64,000 bases of DNA, from NCBI GenBank assembly GCA_017983635.1, contig JAGOBA010000012.1:1-64000 (forward strand), in the 5' to 3' direction. Shown here piece by piece: positions 55,272 to 63,750 of the stretch; position 1 is the stretch's first letter, and each line of letters opens with the position of its first letter. The position numbers and the translations under genes were made by a program. The DNA comes from Alphaproteobacteria bacterium (GTDB taxonomy: Bacteria > Pseudomonadota > Alphaproteobacteria > Micropepsales > Micropepsaceae). A model generated the notes under the pieces. It ran no database searches. It had not been told where the DNA came from and worked only from the letters and a program-made list of their open reading frames with translations.

Positions 55272-56494
55272 TGCGCAAGACCCTGCTTATCGTCTCCGGC
55301 GGCGTGCAAGCGACGCACGGCATCAAGCGCGCAAAGGAACTGGGCTTCCACGTCGTCGTCAGCGATCGCAACCCGACGGCGCCCGGTTTTGCTATTGCCG
55401 ATGATCACCTGATCGCCTCGACCTATGATCCGCAAGAAACACTGGTCGCCGCAGAGCGCTACCATAACACCGTGCGCCGCATCGACGGCGTGATCACAAT
55501 CGGTTGCGACGTTCCGTTGACGGTCGCAACTGTCGCCGATCGCTTGGGCCTCCCCGGCATTCCGATCGAGGCCGCCGAACTCGCGCAAGACAAACTCGCC
55601 ATGAAGCGCCGCTTCGCCGAAGCCGGCGTGTCCGTGCCGTGGTTCGCACCGCTCCCCGACGCCGAAGCGCTCACGCGCGCTGTGAAACGCAACGGAAACG
55701 ACCTCGTCGTCAAGCCAGTCGACTCGCGCGGCAGCCGCGGCGTGCAACGCCTGAAAGCCGGCGATGACCTCAACGCCGTCTGGGAGCGCGCCGCCGCCCA
55801 GTCGCCGACCCGCCGCGTGATGGTGGAAGCGTTTTTGCCAGGCCCGCAAATCTCCACCGAGTCGATCCTGATCGACGGCGAAGGCTACACCCCCGGCTTC
55901 TCCGACCGGAATTACGAATACCTCGACCGCTACGCCCCCTACTTCATCGAGAACGGTGGCGACTTGCCCAGCCACCTCGACGAAGCAACCCAAGACGCCG
56001 TGAAACGCACCGCCGAAGCCGCGGGCCGCGCCCTCGGTATCTCCACCGGCAACATCAAAGGCGACCTCGTCGTCGTCGCGGGCAAGCCCTACATCATCGA
56101 ACTCGCGGCCCGCGCCTCGGGCGGCTACTTCTGCACCCGCGAGATCCCGCTCAACACTGGCGTCGACTTCATCGGCGCGATGATCAAGCTCGCCGTCGGC
56201 GATCATGTCGATCCGGAAGAACTGCGCCCCAAACACCAAACGCCGATCGTTCAGCGTTACGCCTTCCCCGAACCCGGCCGCGTGAAAGCGATCGCCGGTC
56301 TCGACGACGCGCGCCGCATCCCCGGCATTGAAGAGGTCGTCGTGACCGTGACCCCCGGCGACGAAATCATGCCGCCAACCCACTCCGGCTGCACTGCCGC
56401 GATGGTGCTAGCGACCGGCAAGACAGTCGCGGCCGCAAAGGCCGCCGCCGCCGCCGCGATCCAAGCGCTTAAGATCGAAACCGCACGCGCATGA
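55271..56494 (+). CDS. ATP-grasp enzyme, carbamoyl-phosphate-synthase/carnosine-synthase-like
   Basis: 407 aa. Pre-ATP-grasp Rossmann part (LLIVSGGVQATHGIKRAKELGFHVVVSDRNP), then the ATP-grasp fold (QDKLAMKRRFAEAGVSVP, VVKPVDSRGSRGVQRL, VEAFLPGPQISTESILIDGE, and the metal-binding IIELAARASGGYF). A C-terminal domain follows. Such enzymes ligate a carboxylate to an amine or thiol via acyl phosphate. In this operon it may attach an amino acid or similar group to an amino sugar. TGATG and ATGA overlaps with neighbours. Confidence 0.85.
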   Translation: MRKTLLIVSGGVQATHGIKRAKELGFHVVVSDRNPTAPGFAIADDHLIASTYDPQETLVAAERYHNTVRRIDGVITIGCDVPLTVATVADRLGLPGIPIEAAELAQDKLAMKRRFAEAGVSVPWFAPLPDAEALTRAVKRNGNDLVVKPVDSRGSRGVQRLKAGDDLNAVWERAAAQSPTRRVMVEAFLPGPQISTESILIDGEGYTPGFSDRNYEYLDRYAPYFIENGGDLPSHLDEATQDAVKRTAEAAGRALGISTGNIKGDLVVVAGKPYIIELAARASGGYFCTREIPLNTGVDFIGAMIKLAVGDHVDPEELRPKHQTPIVQRYAFPEPGRVKAIAGLDDARRIPGIEEVVVTVTPGDEIMPPTHSGCTAAMVLATGKTVAAAKAAAAAAIQALKIETARA

Positions 56495-58428
56495 AACTCA
56501 ACGTCTTCGCGCTCTTTCATCTGAACCTGATGTTCTCCTCGATCGAGGAAGAGCAACGCCCCGAGGTCATCGAACGCTGCTACTGGCCGCTACTGAACCT
56601 CGCGCAAGCGATCAATCGCCCGATCGCGATCGAAGCCACGGGCCTCACGCTGGAGGCGATCGCCGCCATCGATCCGAACTGGATCGGCGAACTCCGCCGC
56701 CTGATCGGCCTTGGCGTCGTCGACTTCGTCGGCTCCGGCTACGCACAACTCATCGGCCCGCTCGTCCCGGCGCGCGTCAACGAAGCGAACCTGAATCTCG
56801 GCAACGCCGCCTACGAGCACTTTCTGGGGATGAAGCCGCAAGTCGCCCTCGTCAACGAGCAAGCCTATGCGTCGGGCCTCGTACCGCTCTATCTCGCTGC
56901 CGGCTATCGCGCGATCCTGACTGATTGGGACAATGTCGCCGCGCATCACCCCGACTGGCCCGCCGAATACAAATACCACCCGCAACGCGCCAAGGGCCCG
57001 GACGGATCGGAGATCGCGCTGCTCTGGACCCACACGATGGCGTTCCAAAAACTGCAGCGCCTCGCCCACGGCGACATCGAACAGCGCGAATATATGAGCT
57101 TCGTCGAAGCGCAACGCAGCCGCGCCCCGCGCCTGCTTCCGCTCTACAGCAACGACGCCGAAGTCTTCGACTTCCGCCCGAAGCGCTTCCACACCGAAGA
57201 GGCGATGAAAACTGGCGAGTGGCAAACCATCGCCGACGCCTGGGGCCGCCTTGCAGCGTCACGCCGCGTCGAGTTCGTCAAGCCGTCCGACGCGCTTGCC
57301 TTCACCGACAACGCCGCATCGAACCAATTGCTCGACCTGCAAACCGCCGCCTACCCCGTACCGGTGAAGAAGCAAACGAAGTACAACATCACCCGGTGGG
57401 CTGTGTCCGGCCGCGACGATCTCGCGATCAACGCCAGCTGCCAACGCATCTACGAAGGTCTGACCGCGCGCAACATCACCGATCCCGGCGCCTGGCAAGA
57501 ACTCTGCTATCTCTGGTCCAGCGACTTCCGGACCCACGTCACCGACGCACGCTGGCAGCGCTTCCGCGCCCGCCTCGCTGCGGCGGAACAAGTACTTGCA
57601 CTACCCGAACCCGCGATCCCTGCGCCCGCGCCGGCACCGGCCGCGAAGGTCGAAAGCAAGTGGATCGAGATCGAAACGCCCGCGCTCTCGGCCATCCTCA
57701 ATCGCCGCCGCGGCCTCGCGATTCAAGAAATCCGCGTGCGCGACGACAACCGCCCGCCCATGCTGGTCTCCCTGCTGCACGGCCACTTCGACGTCATTAG
57801 CCTGCAAGCCGACTGGTACACCGGCAACTGCGTCTTCGAGGCGCCTGGCCTGCCGAAGATCACCGATCTCGAATGGGTCGAACCGAACGTTTACGGCGAT
57901 GAAGAGACCGGCGACGCCATCGTCGAAGCGGAAATCCAAACCCCGCTCGGACCCATCTTCAAGCGCCTTCGCTTCGGCGCTCAAACGCCGCGTGTCGAAT
58001 TCGATCTGGTGTTCTCGTGGACTGAATGGGGCCGCGGCTCGCTCCGCCTCGGGCACTTCCTCTTAAACCCGCAAGCCTTCGACGCCGACCGCCTAGCCTA
58101 CGCCACCCACAACGGCGGCCAGCGCGCCGAGACGTTCCAGTTGAAAGAGAACTTCGACCACGGCCGCCCGATCTCGTTCCTCGTCTCCGCCGCAACCGGC
58201 TTAGGGCTCACCGAAGGCACGATCGATATCGGCGACGACAGCCGCGCCTTCCGCATCGAAGTCGACCGCGCGGTGGCCCCGCTGATCGGGTTAATGAACC
58301 ATGAACGTCACGGGGACACGTTGTTTACCCGCCTAATGCTCTCCGCGCTCGAGCTCGACGACACGAGAAAACCTGAGGGGACCGCGCATCCCCGCCACTT
58401 CCGCTTCGCCCTGAACCTCGCCGCCTAA
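56491..58428 (+). CDS. Glycoside hydrolase family 57-like protein
   Basis: 645 aa. The N-terminal beta/alpha barrel shows GH57 motifs: LFHLNLMFSS near the start, nucleophile-type Glu123 in ALVNEQAYASGLVPLYLAAGYRAILTDWDN, and acid-type Asp222 in LYSNDAEVFDFRPKRF. A linker rich in Ala-Pro (about 373-383) leads to a beta-rich C-terminal half. Family members are amylases, branching enzymes and 4-alpha-glucanotransferases. It is unexpected inside a nonulosonic-acid cluster and may trim or remodel the product glycan. ATGA overlap with the ATP-grasp gene. Confidence 0.8.
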   Translation: MKLNVFALFHLNLMFSSIEEEQRPEVIERCYWPLLNLAQAINRPIAIEATGLTLEAIAAIDPNWIGELRRLIGLGVVDFVGSGYAQLIGPLVPARVNEANLNLGNAAYEHFLGMKPQVALVNEQAYASGLVPLYLAAGYRAILTDWDNVAAHHPDWPAEYKYHPQRAKGPDGSEIALLWTHTMAFQKLQRLAHGDIEQREYMSFVEAQRSRAPRLLPLYSNDAEVFDFRPKRFHTEEAMKTGEWQTIADAWGRLAASRRVEFVKPSDALAFTDNAASNQLLDLQTAAYPVPVKKQTKYNITRWAVSGRDDLAINASCQRIYEGLTARNITDPGAWQELCYLWSSDFRTHVTDARWQRFRARLAAAEQVLALPEPAIPAPAPAPAAKVESKWIEIETPALSAILNRRRGLAIQEIRVRDDNRPPMLVSLLHGHFDVISLQADWYTGNCVFEAPGLPKITDLEWVEPNVYGDEETGDAIVEAEIQTPLGPIFKRLRFGAQTPRVEFDLVFSWTEWGRGSLRLGHFLLNPQAFDADRLAYATHNGGQRAETFQLKENFDHGRPISFLVSAATGLGLTEGTIDIGDDSRAFRIEVDRAVAPLIGLMNHERHGDTLFTRLMLSALELDDTRKPEGTAHPRHFRFALNLAA

Positions 58429-58454
58429 CCCTTTGTTCAGCATACTAGGTAAGG

Positions 58455-59579
58455 ATGATGTCCGGTAAATGGGACTTCATCATGACCCCGCCTAAACTCG
58501 CCTACGCAACTGACGACGACGAAGCGCTGCCAGGCGTCTACGGCACCTTTCAGCAGCAACGCGACTTTCTGAGCCCCGCGATCGACCTCAACGACAAGAC
58601 CGTCCTCGTAACCGGCGGCACCGGTTCGTTCGGCAAGCACTTCGTGCGCCTCGTCATCGAACGCTACAAGCCGAAGAAGTTGATCATTTTCTCGCGCGAC
58701 GAGCTCAAGCAATACGAAATGGCACAAGCGTTCCCGCAGGAGCGCTACCCTTTCATGCGCTACTTCATCGGCGACGTGCGTTCCGCCGACCGCCTTGAAA
58801 TGGCGATGCGCGACGTCGACTACGTCATTCACGCGGCGGCCCTAAAGCAAGTGCCGATCGCCGAATACAACCCCTTCGAGTGCATCGCGACCAACGTCAT
58901 CGGCGCCGAGAACGTGGTCCAGGCCGCAATCCGCCGTGGCGTGAAGCGCGTCATCGCTCTCTCGACCGACAAGGCCGCGAACCCCGTCAACCTTTACGGC
59001 GCTTCGAAACTCGCCGCCGACAAGATCTTCGTCGCCGCCAACAACCTCGCCGGCGCCGACGGTTGCCGCTTCGCGGTCGTGCGCTACGGCAACGTCGTGG
59101 GCTCGCGCGGCAGCGTGATGCCGTTCTTCAAGAAACTGATCGCCGAAAAGGTCGACGCTCTGCCCATCACTGACGAGCGCATGACCCGCTTCTGGATCAC
59201 GTTGACCCAAGGTGTGAACCTGGTGCTCTCCTCGATGTCGCTGATGCAAGGCGGTGAGATCTTCGTCCCGAAGATCCCCTCGATGAGCATGCCCGACCTC
59301 GCACGCTCCATGGCCCCGCATCTGCCGATGAAGCTCATCGGCATCCGTCCGGGCGAAAAGCTGCACGAAATTATGATCTCCGCCGATGACGCGCGTCAGA
59401 CGCTGGAGCTTGCCGATCGCTACGTGATCTTGCCGAGCTTCTTCAACATTCAGCGCGATTCCTATCTCGAGCATGGCGCCAAACCGGTGCGCGAAGGCTT
59501 CGCCTATACCAGCGACGCGAACCCGGAACGCCTCGACGCCCGCGCGCTGCAAAACATGTTGGCCGACACCTTCGCATGA
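58455..59579 (+). CDS. pseB: UDP-N-acetylglucosamine 4,6-dehydratase (inverting), PseB type
   Basis: 374 aa extended SDR. After an N-terminal extension of about 45 residues come VLVTGGTGSFGKHFVRLVIE (NADP loop), FSRDELKQYEMAQ, HAAALKQVPIAEYNPFE, and LSTDKAANPVNLYGASKLAADKIF with the Tyr-x3-Lys pair. PseB carries out the first step of pseudaminic acid synthesis from UDP-GlcNAc and is soluble, as here. Homologues in Caulobacter (FlmA) serve flagellin glycosylation. 26 bases after the GH57 gene. Confidence 0.93.
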   Translation: MMSGKWDFIMTPPKLAYATDDDEALPGVYGTFQQQRDFLSPAIDLNDKTVLVTGGTGSFGKHFVRLVIERYKPKKLIIFSRDELKQYEMAQAFPQERYPFMRYFIGDVRSADRLEMAMRDVDYVIHAAALKQVPIAEYNPFECIATNVIGAENVVQAAIRRGVKRVIALSTDKAANPVNLYGASKLAADKIFVAANNLAGADGCRFAVVRYGNVVGSRGSVMPFFKKLIAEKVDALPITDERMTRFWITLTQGVNLVLSSMSLMQGGEIFVPKIPSMSMPDLARSMAPHLPMKLIGIRPGEKLHEIMISADDARQTLELADRYVILPSFFNIQRDSYLEHGAKPVREGFAYTSDANPERLDARALQNMLADTFA

Positions 59580-60766
59580 ACTTCCTGCCCTACGGCCGCC
59601 AGCTGATCGAAGACGACGACATCGCCGCCGTCGTCGACGCGCTGCGCAGCGATCACTTGACCACCGGCCCGCGCGTCGGCGAGTTCGAGCGCGCCCTGGC
59701 AAACGCCACCGGCGCCAGCCGCGCGATCGCCTGCTCGAACGGCACCGCCGCTCTTCATCTCGCCGTACGCGCCCTGAACCTCGGCCCCGGCACAACGACG
59801 ATCGTTCCCGCGGTTACCTTCCTCGCCACGGCGAACGCCGTCTGCCTCAACGGCGGCTCGGTCGTCTTCGCCGACGTCGACCCCGACACCGGCCTGATGC
59901 GCCCCGATGATCTCGCCGAAGCACTGACCCGTTGCGAAGCCCAGGCCGTCATCAACGTCCATCTCGCGGGCCAAGTCGGCGATCTCGTCAATATTCACAA
60001 GGTCGCGCGCGAAGCCGGCTTGCGCATCATCGAAGACGCCTGCCACGCGGTCGGCACCTCCTACACCGTCGGCAATCACACCCATCGCGTCGGCGACAAC
60101 AAGTTCGCCGACCTCACCTGCTTCTCGTTCCATCCGGTGAAGACAATCGCAATGGGCGAAGGCGGCGCCGTCACCGCGAACGATCAACGCCTCGCTGACA
60201 TCGTCTACCGCGACCGCACCCATGGCATGAGCCGCGACCCGGATGAATTCGTCCAACCCGGCGAAGCCTACGATCGCACCCGCAACGCGAACCCGTGGTA
60301 CTACGAGATGGACGCGCCGGGCCTGAACTACCGCATCCCCGATGTCCTCTGCGCGCTCGGCACCAGCCAGCTGAAGAAGCTCGACAAGTTCGCCGCCCGC
60401 CGCCGCGAGCTGGTCGCGATCTATGACAACGAACTGGCGCGACTGGCCCCGCACATCAAGCCGCTCGCACGCACGCCGAACAACACGCCCGCCTGGCACC
60501 TCTACGTCTCCTTGATCGATTTCGAAACGATCGGCATCGACAGGGCTGTTCTCATGCGCCGCCTGCAGCTCAAAGGCATCGGCACGCAAGTGCACTACTT
60601 GCCGCTCTACCGCCAACCGTTCTATCGCGAGATGGAACCCGAGCTGACGCTCGCCGGCGCCGACGAGTACTACCGCCGCACGCTCAGCTTACCGCTCTTC
60701 CCTTCAATGTCTGACAGCGATCCCGCACGCGTCGTTGACGCGCTGCAACAAGCACTGACGCCGTAG
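59576..60766 (+). CDS. pseC: UDP-4-amino-4,6-dideoxy-AltNAc transaminase, PseC type
   Basis: 396 aa DegT/DnrJ/EryC1 aminotransferase: MNFLPYGRQLIEDDDIAAVVDALRSDHLTTGP is close to PseC, with Lys189 in SFHPVKTIAMGEGGAV as Schiff base and VVPAVTF-like IVPAVTFLATANAV and EDACHAVG blocks. Converts the PseB product to the 4-amino sugar. ATGA overlap with pseB. The next enzymes expected, acetyltransferase PseH and a dedicated PseF, are not in the window. Confidence 0.93.
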   Translation: MNFLPYGRQLIEDDDIAAVVDALRSDHLTTGPRVGEFERALANATGASRAIACSNGTAALHLAVRALNLGPGTTTIVPAVTFLATANAVCLNGGSVVFADVDPDTGLMRPDDLAEALTRCEAQAVINVHLAGQVGDLVNIHKVAREAGLRIIEDACHAVGTSYTVGNHTHRVGDNKFADLTCFSFHPVKTIAMGEGGAVTANDQRLADIVYRDRTHGMSRDPDEFVQPGEAYDRTRNANPWYYEMDAPGLNYRIPDVLCALGTSQLKKLDKFAARRRELVAIYDNELARLAPHIKPLARTPNNTPAWHLYVSLIDFETIGIDRAVLMRRLQLKGIGTQVHYLPLYRQPFYREMEPELTLAGADEYYRRTLSLPLFPSMSDSDPARVVDALQQALTP

Positions 60767-60871
60767 CGTCCACGCCTCGCGCGCGAGCGATCGCGCGTGA
60801 CACTCGCCATTCACGGCAATTGCCAACGCTCTCGCAATCCCCCTAACGTCTGTTCAAGTACGAGGGGTCCT

Positions 60872-62143
60872 ATGCACGCTGAAGACGACACGCCGCCGCC
60901 GCGGCGCGCCACACTCTACGTCGTCATTCTGGCGGTCCTCATCGGTCTATCGCTCATGGACCGGCAGCTGCTTTCGGTGGTGGCCGAGCCCGTGAAGAAG
61001 GAGTTCGGGATGAGCGACACCGAACTCGGCCTTCTCTCAGGCACGATCTTTGCGCTTGTTTTCTCGCTTGCGTCCATTCCCCTTTCGTGGGGCGCCGACC
61101 GCATCAGCCGCACCGGAATCCTTACTGTCTGCGCGACCTTCTGGGCGTTGTGCACCGCGATGATGGGCGCCGCCGCCGCCTTTCAACAGCTCGCGATCGC
61201 ACGCATCGGACTGGCGGTCGGTGAAGCGGGTTGTAACCCTTGCGCCCAATCGCTGATTGCCGACTATGTCCCCCCTGAACGCCGTGGCCGCGCGATGGCG
61301 ATTTACGTGATGGGCGGCCCCGCCGGCATCATCGCAGCCGGAACGCTGGGCGGCGCGCTCACCGATCTGTTCGACTGGCGGATCGCATTTTACGCACTCG
61401 GCGGCCTGAGCCTTTTGATGGCCTTCGTCGCCGCGGTGGTCCTGCCGGAGCCCAAGCGTAATCGCGGCATCATGCCGGTTGTTATTCACGCAGCCACGGC
61501 TCCAGCACCGGCGGGCTACGGCGATCTCGCCCGGAAGCCCGCATTCCGCTATCTGATCGCCTCAGCCGCCTTTGCCTCGATCGCTATCTATGGCGGACTG
61601 GCGTGGGGGACGGTCTATGTCGTTCGCTTCTTTCACTGGACGCCGGGGGAAGCAGGCGCAGTGGTCGGCACCATCGGTGCGATCGTTGGTCTCGGCGGGA
61701 CATGGCTCGGCGGACGTTTGTCGGACTATTTAGCCGCCCGCGACGCACGGTGGCTGATGTGGCTCCCCGCGATGGCGCTGCTCCTTGCAACACCGTGCAC
61801 GCTCCTGGCGGCATTCGCGCCCACGATTGTCATACTCTTCGCAGCCTCATCGGGCGAAGCGTTCTTTCGAACCATGACATTGGCGCCCGCCGCCGCCACT
61901 CTGCAACGTCTTGCGCCGAATGCGGCCCGCGCGCGAGCCGCCGCCACGGCCGGCGTCGTCGGCACACTCATCGGATTGGGTCTGGGTCCGGCGATCGTCG
62001 GCGCGATCAGCGACGGGCTTGCACCCCGCTTTGGCCAAGATTCGCTGCAGTATGGTCTTGCCGCGATGGCGATCCCGCAGCTACTGGCGGCCTATTGTAA
62101 CTGGCGCGCCACCGAAACGCTGCGCGCCGACCTCGTAGACTAA
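60872..62143 (+). CDS. MFS transporter, spinster-type
   Basis: 423 aa with twelve hydrophobic segments. The helix 1-2 region is LIGLSLMDRQLLSVVAEPVKKEFGMSDTELGLLSGTIFALVF, followed by the classic loop GADRISRTG and IGLAVGEAGCNPCAQSLIADYVPPERRGRAMAI, typical of spinster-like carriers for organic anions or lipids. Start at 60872 is chosen for AGGGGTCC upstream. Substrate unknown. Its last four bases overlap the convergent flaG gene. Confidence 0.85.
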   Translation: MHAEDDTPPPRRATLYVVILAVLIGLSLMDRQLLSVVAEPVKKEFGMSDTELGLLSGTIFALVFSLASIPLSWGADRISRTGILTVCATFWALCTAMMGAAAAFQQLAIARIGLAVGEAGCNPCAQSLIADYVPPERRGRAMAIYVMGGPAGIIAAGTLGGALTDLFDWRIAFYALGGLSLLMAFVAAVVLPEPKRNRGIMPVVIHAATAPAPAGYGDLARKPAFRYLIASAAFASIAIYGGLAWGTVYVVRFFHWTPGEAGAVVGTIGAIVGLGGTWLGGRLSDYLAARDARWLMWLPAMALLLATPCTLLAAFAPTIVILFAASSGEAFFRTMTLAPAAATLQRLAPNAARARAAATAGVVGTLIGLGLGPAIVGAISDGLAPRFGQDSLQYGLAAMAIPQLLAAYCNWRATETLRADLVD

Positions 62144-62472
62144 GCCTTCTCGTCCACGGCGTGGCTTCCTGCTTCGTCGCGCTGCCGGTAGCTCTCGGCG
62201 CGACGCAGCACGTCCTCCGACGGCCATTGCCATACGACGTCGCCGCTCTCGATCTCGATCGAACGATAAACGAATGCGTTCAAGTCCTCGTTGCGCGTGA
62301 TCGAGAGTTGCCGCGACGGCCGGCCCTGATCCTCGCCCCGGCTTTGATCGCCGCTCTTGCGATTTTCGGTTTGCGATTTCTTGGCCGGCTCGACCACCTC
62401 GGGCGCAACCACAGGCGCGGCGCGCGGCACGGCGATAACGGGCGGCGGGGCTACTTGAATTTGATCTGTCAC
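62140..62472 (-). CDS. flaG: FlaG-like flagellar protein
   Basis: 110 aa. A Pro/Ala- and Lys/Arg-rich N-terminal half precedes a compact domain: LNAFVYRSIEIESGDVVWQWPSEDVLRRAESYRQ. This matches the FlaG pattern (strand, turn, QxPxEDVLR). FlaG proteins affect filament length. It lies 121 bases after the flagellin gene on the same strand, with a terminator between them. Confidence 0.8.
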   Translation of the reverse strand: MTDQIQVAPPPVIAVPRAAPVVAPEVVEPAKKSQTENRKSGDQSRGEDQGRPSRQLSITRNEDLNAFVYRSIEIESGDVVWQWPSEDVLRRAESYRQRDEAGSHAVDEKA

Positions 62473-62535
62473 GGTCGATCCTCCTTCGGCAAATCCGACC
62501 TCGATCGGGGTTCTTGGAGTCCCTCCACTCTCGTG

Positions 62536-62569
62536 AAAAAACGGGGCCGGCAGTTACGCACCGGCCCCG
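62536..62569 (-). terminator. Flagellin gene terminator
   Basis: Read leftward: perfect 9-bp stem CGGGGCCGG / CCGGCCCCG with a ten-base loop, then TTTTTT. 24 bases after the flagellin stop. Confidence 0.9.
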
Positions 62570-62593
62570 CCACTCAACTTACGTCACGGTCGC

Positions 62594-63418
62594 TTAGCGG
62601 AAGAGCGACAGCAACACGGTCGGCGCTTGGTTCGCGATCGACAGCGTCTGGATGCCCAGCTGCTGCTTCGTCTGCAAGGCCTGCAAGCGAGCGCTCTCGG
62701 TGGCGAGGTCGGCGTCGACCAAGTTACCGATGCCGTTCTTCAACTCGTCGGTCAGCTTCGTCACAAACGACTTGTGGATGCCGAGCTTCTTCGAGTCCGT
62801 ACCCAACTTCGCCAAGGCGAGGTTCAGTTCGGTGATCGAAGTGTCGATCGTCGCCACCAGAGCCGAAGCCTGCGCCGCCGTCGAAATGACGTCGGTAGCA
62901 GCAACCGTCACGATCGAGCCGCCAAGCGACAGATCTTGACCGGCCGCCGTGATCAGCGACGAACCGTCAGCCGAAGCGAGTGCCTGAACGCTGGCGTTCG
63001 TGCCGTCGACCAGGTTCGCACCGTCGAACGTCGCAGCCGCGAGCGTCTTGGTGATCTGGTCGCGCAGCGCCTTGAACTCAGTGTTGTAAGCATCGCGCGA
63101 AGATTGGCTGATCGAAGCGTCTTTCGCCGCAACCGCCTTTTCCTTCATGTCCTTCAACAGGTCGGAGACGGCCTGACCGGCCGCGAGACCGGTGTCAACG
63201 ACGCTGACTGTACGGTCGAGCGAGTTGTTCACGGCGTTAAACGACTGAACGTCCGCGCGCATCTTCTGAGCAATCGCGAAAATGGCGCCGTTGTCCTTCG
63301 GGCCGGCAACCTTCAAACCGGTGTTGATGCGGTTCTGGACGTCGGCGAGATCTTTGTTGGTCGAGTTCAGGTTCTGAAGCGCGACCATCGCCGTGTAGTT
63401 GGTGTTGACTGAAAGCAT
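62594..63418 (-). CDS. Flagellin
   Basis: 274 aa, the short alphaproteobacterial type with little surface domain. The N-terminal D0/D1 block is LSVNTNYTAMVALQNLNSTNKDLADVQNRINTGLKV, and the C-terminal block is [63 protein letters not shown]. The exposed middle is rich in Ser and Thr, possible glycan attachment sites for the sugar made by the nearby cluster. A sigma-54-type promoter lies about 70 bases upstream. Confidence 0.96.
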   Translation of the reverse strand: MLSVNTNYTAMVALQNLNSTNKDLADVQNRINTGLKVAGPKDNGAIFAIAQKMRADVQSFNAVNNSLDRTVSVVDTGLAAGQAVSDLLKDMKEKAVAAKDASISQSSRDAYNTEFKALRDQITKTLAAATFDGANLVDGTNASVQALASADGSSLITAAGQDLSLGGSIVTVAATDVISTAAQASALVATIDTSITELNLALAKLGTDSKKLGIHKSFVTKLTDELKNGIGNLVDADLATESARLQALQTKQQLGIQTLSIANQAPTVLLSLFR

Positions 63419-63489
63419 AGGAAGGATCTCCGTTCTGGTTCAAGGCTTGGCGTTTTGCCGATGGAGCGTTTTGCCCCGTGAACGGAGAT

Positions 63490-63505
63490 CGCAATCGCCA
63501 TGCCT
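63490..63505 (-). promoter_or_regulatory. Sigma-54-type promoter of the flagellin gene
   Basis: Read leftward: AGGCATGGCGATTGC. The invariant GG and GC are exactly ten bases apart, and the rest matches TGGCACG-N4-TTGC apart from two bases. About 72 bases separate it from the flagellin start, leaving a leader of about 60. Confidence 0.75.
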
Positions 63506-63635
63506 GAAAATCGCGCCGATTTCGTTAGGCGCTTGTCAACTATCGGGATGGCGGGGTTGGGCGAACGAGGCGCCGCGGTAACCTGGCGCTCACCACGACG
63601 GGAGCACCTCTAGCCGCCAGAGCGGCAAGAACAAC

Positions 63636-63652
63636 CCGGCAAACTTTGCCGG
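63636..63652. repeat. Palindrome between the two flagellin genes
   Basis: CCGGCAAA-C-TTTGCCGG, perfect 17-base palindrome, followed closely by a small hairpin GGGCA-CTTTT-TGCCC (63657-63671). Could bind a dimeric regulator of the promoter at 63490 or form a hairpin after the upstream flagellin gene. Confidence 0.5.
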
Positions 63653-63710
63653 TGCTGGGCACTTTTTGCCCATGAAGAGCAAAGATCGGCTTGGGCGAGG
63701 GTTAGAGGAT

Positions 63711-63739
63711 CGGCGGCGCTGGAGCCGCAAGCGCCGCCG
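63711..63739 (-). terminator. Hairpin after the partial flagellin gene
   Basis: Perfect 10-bp stem CGGCGGCGCT / AGCGCCGCCG with a nine-base loop, 12 bases beyond the stop of the flagellin at the window edge. No T-run, so termination is likely but not certain. Confidence 0.6.
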
Positions 63740-63750
63740 TCCTTTCAGTT

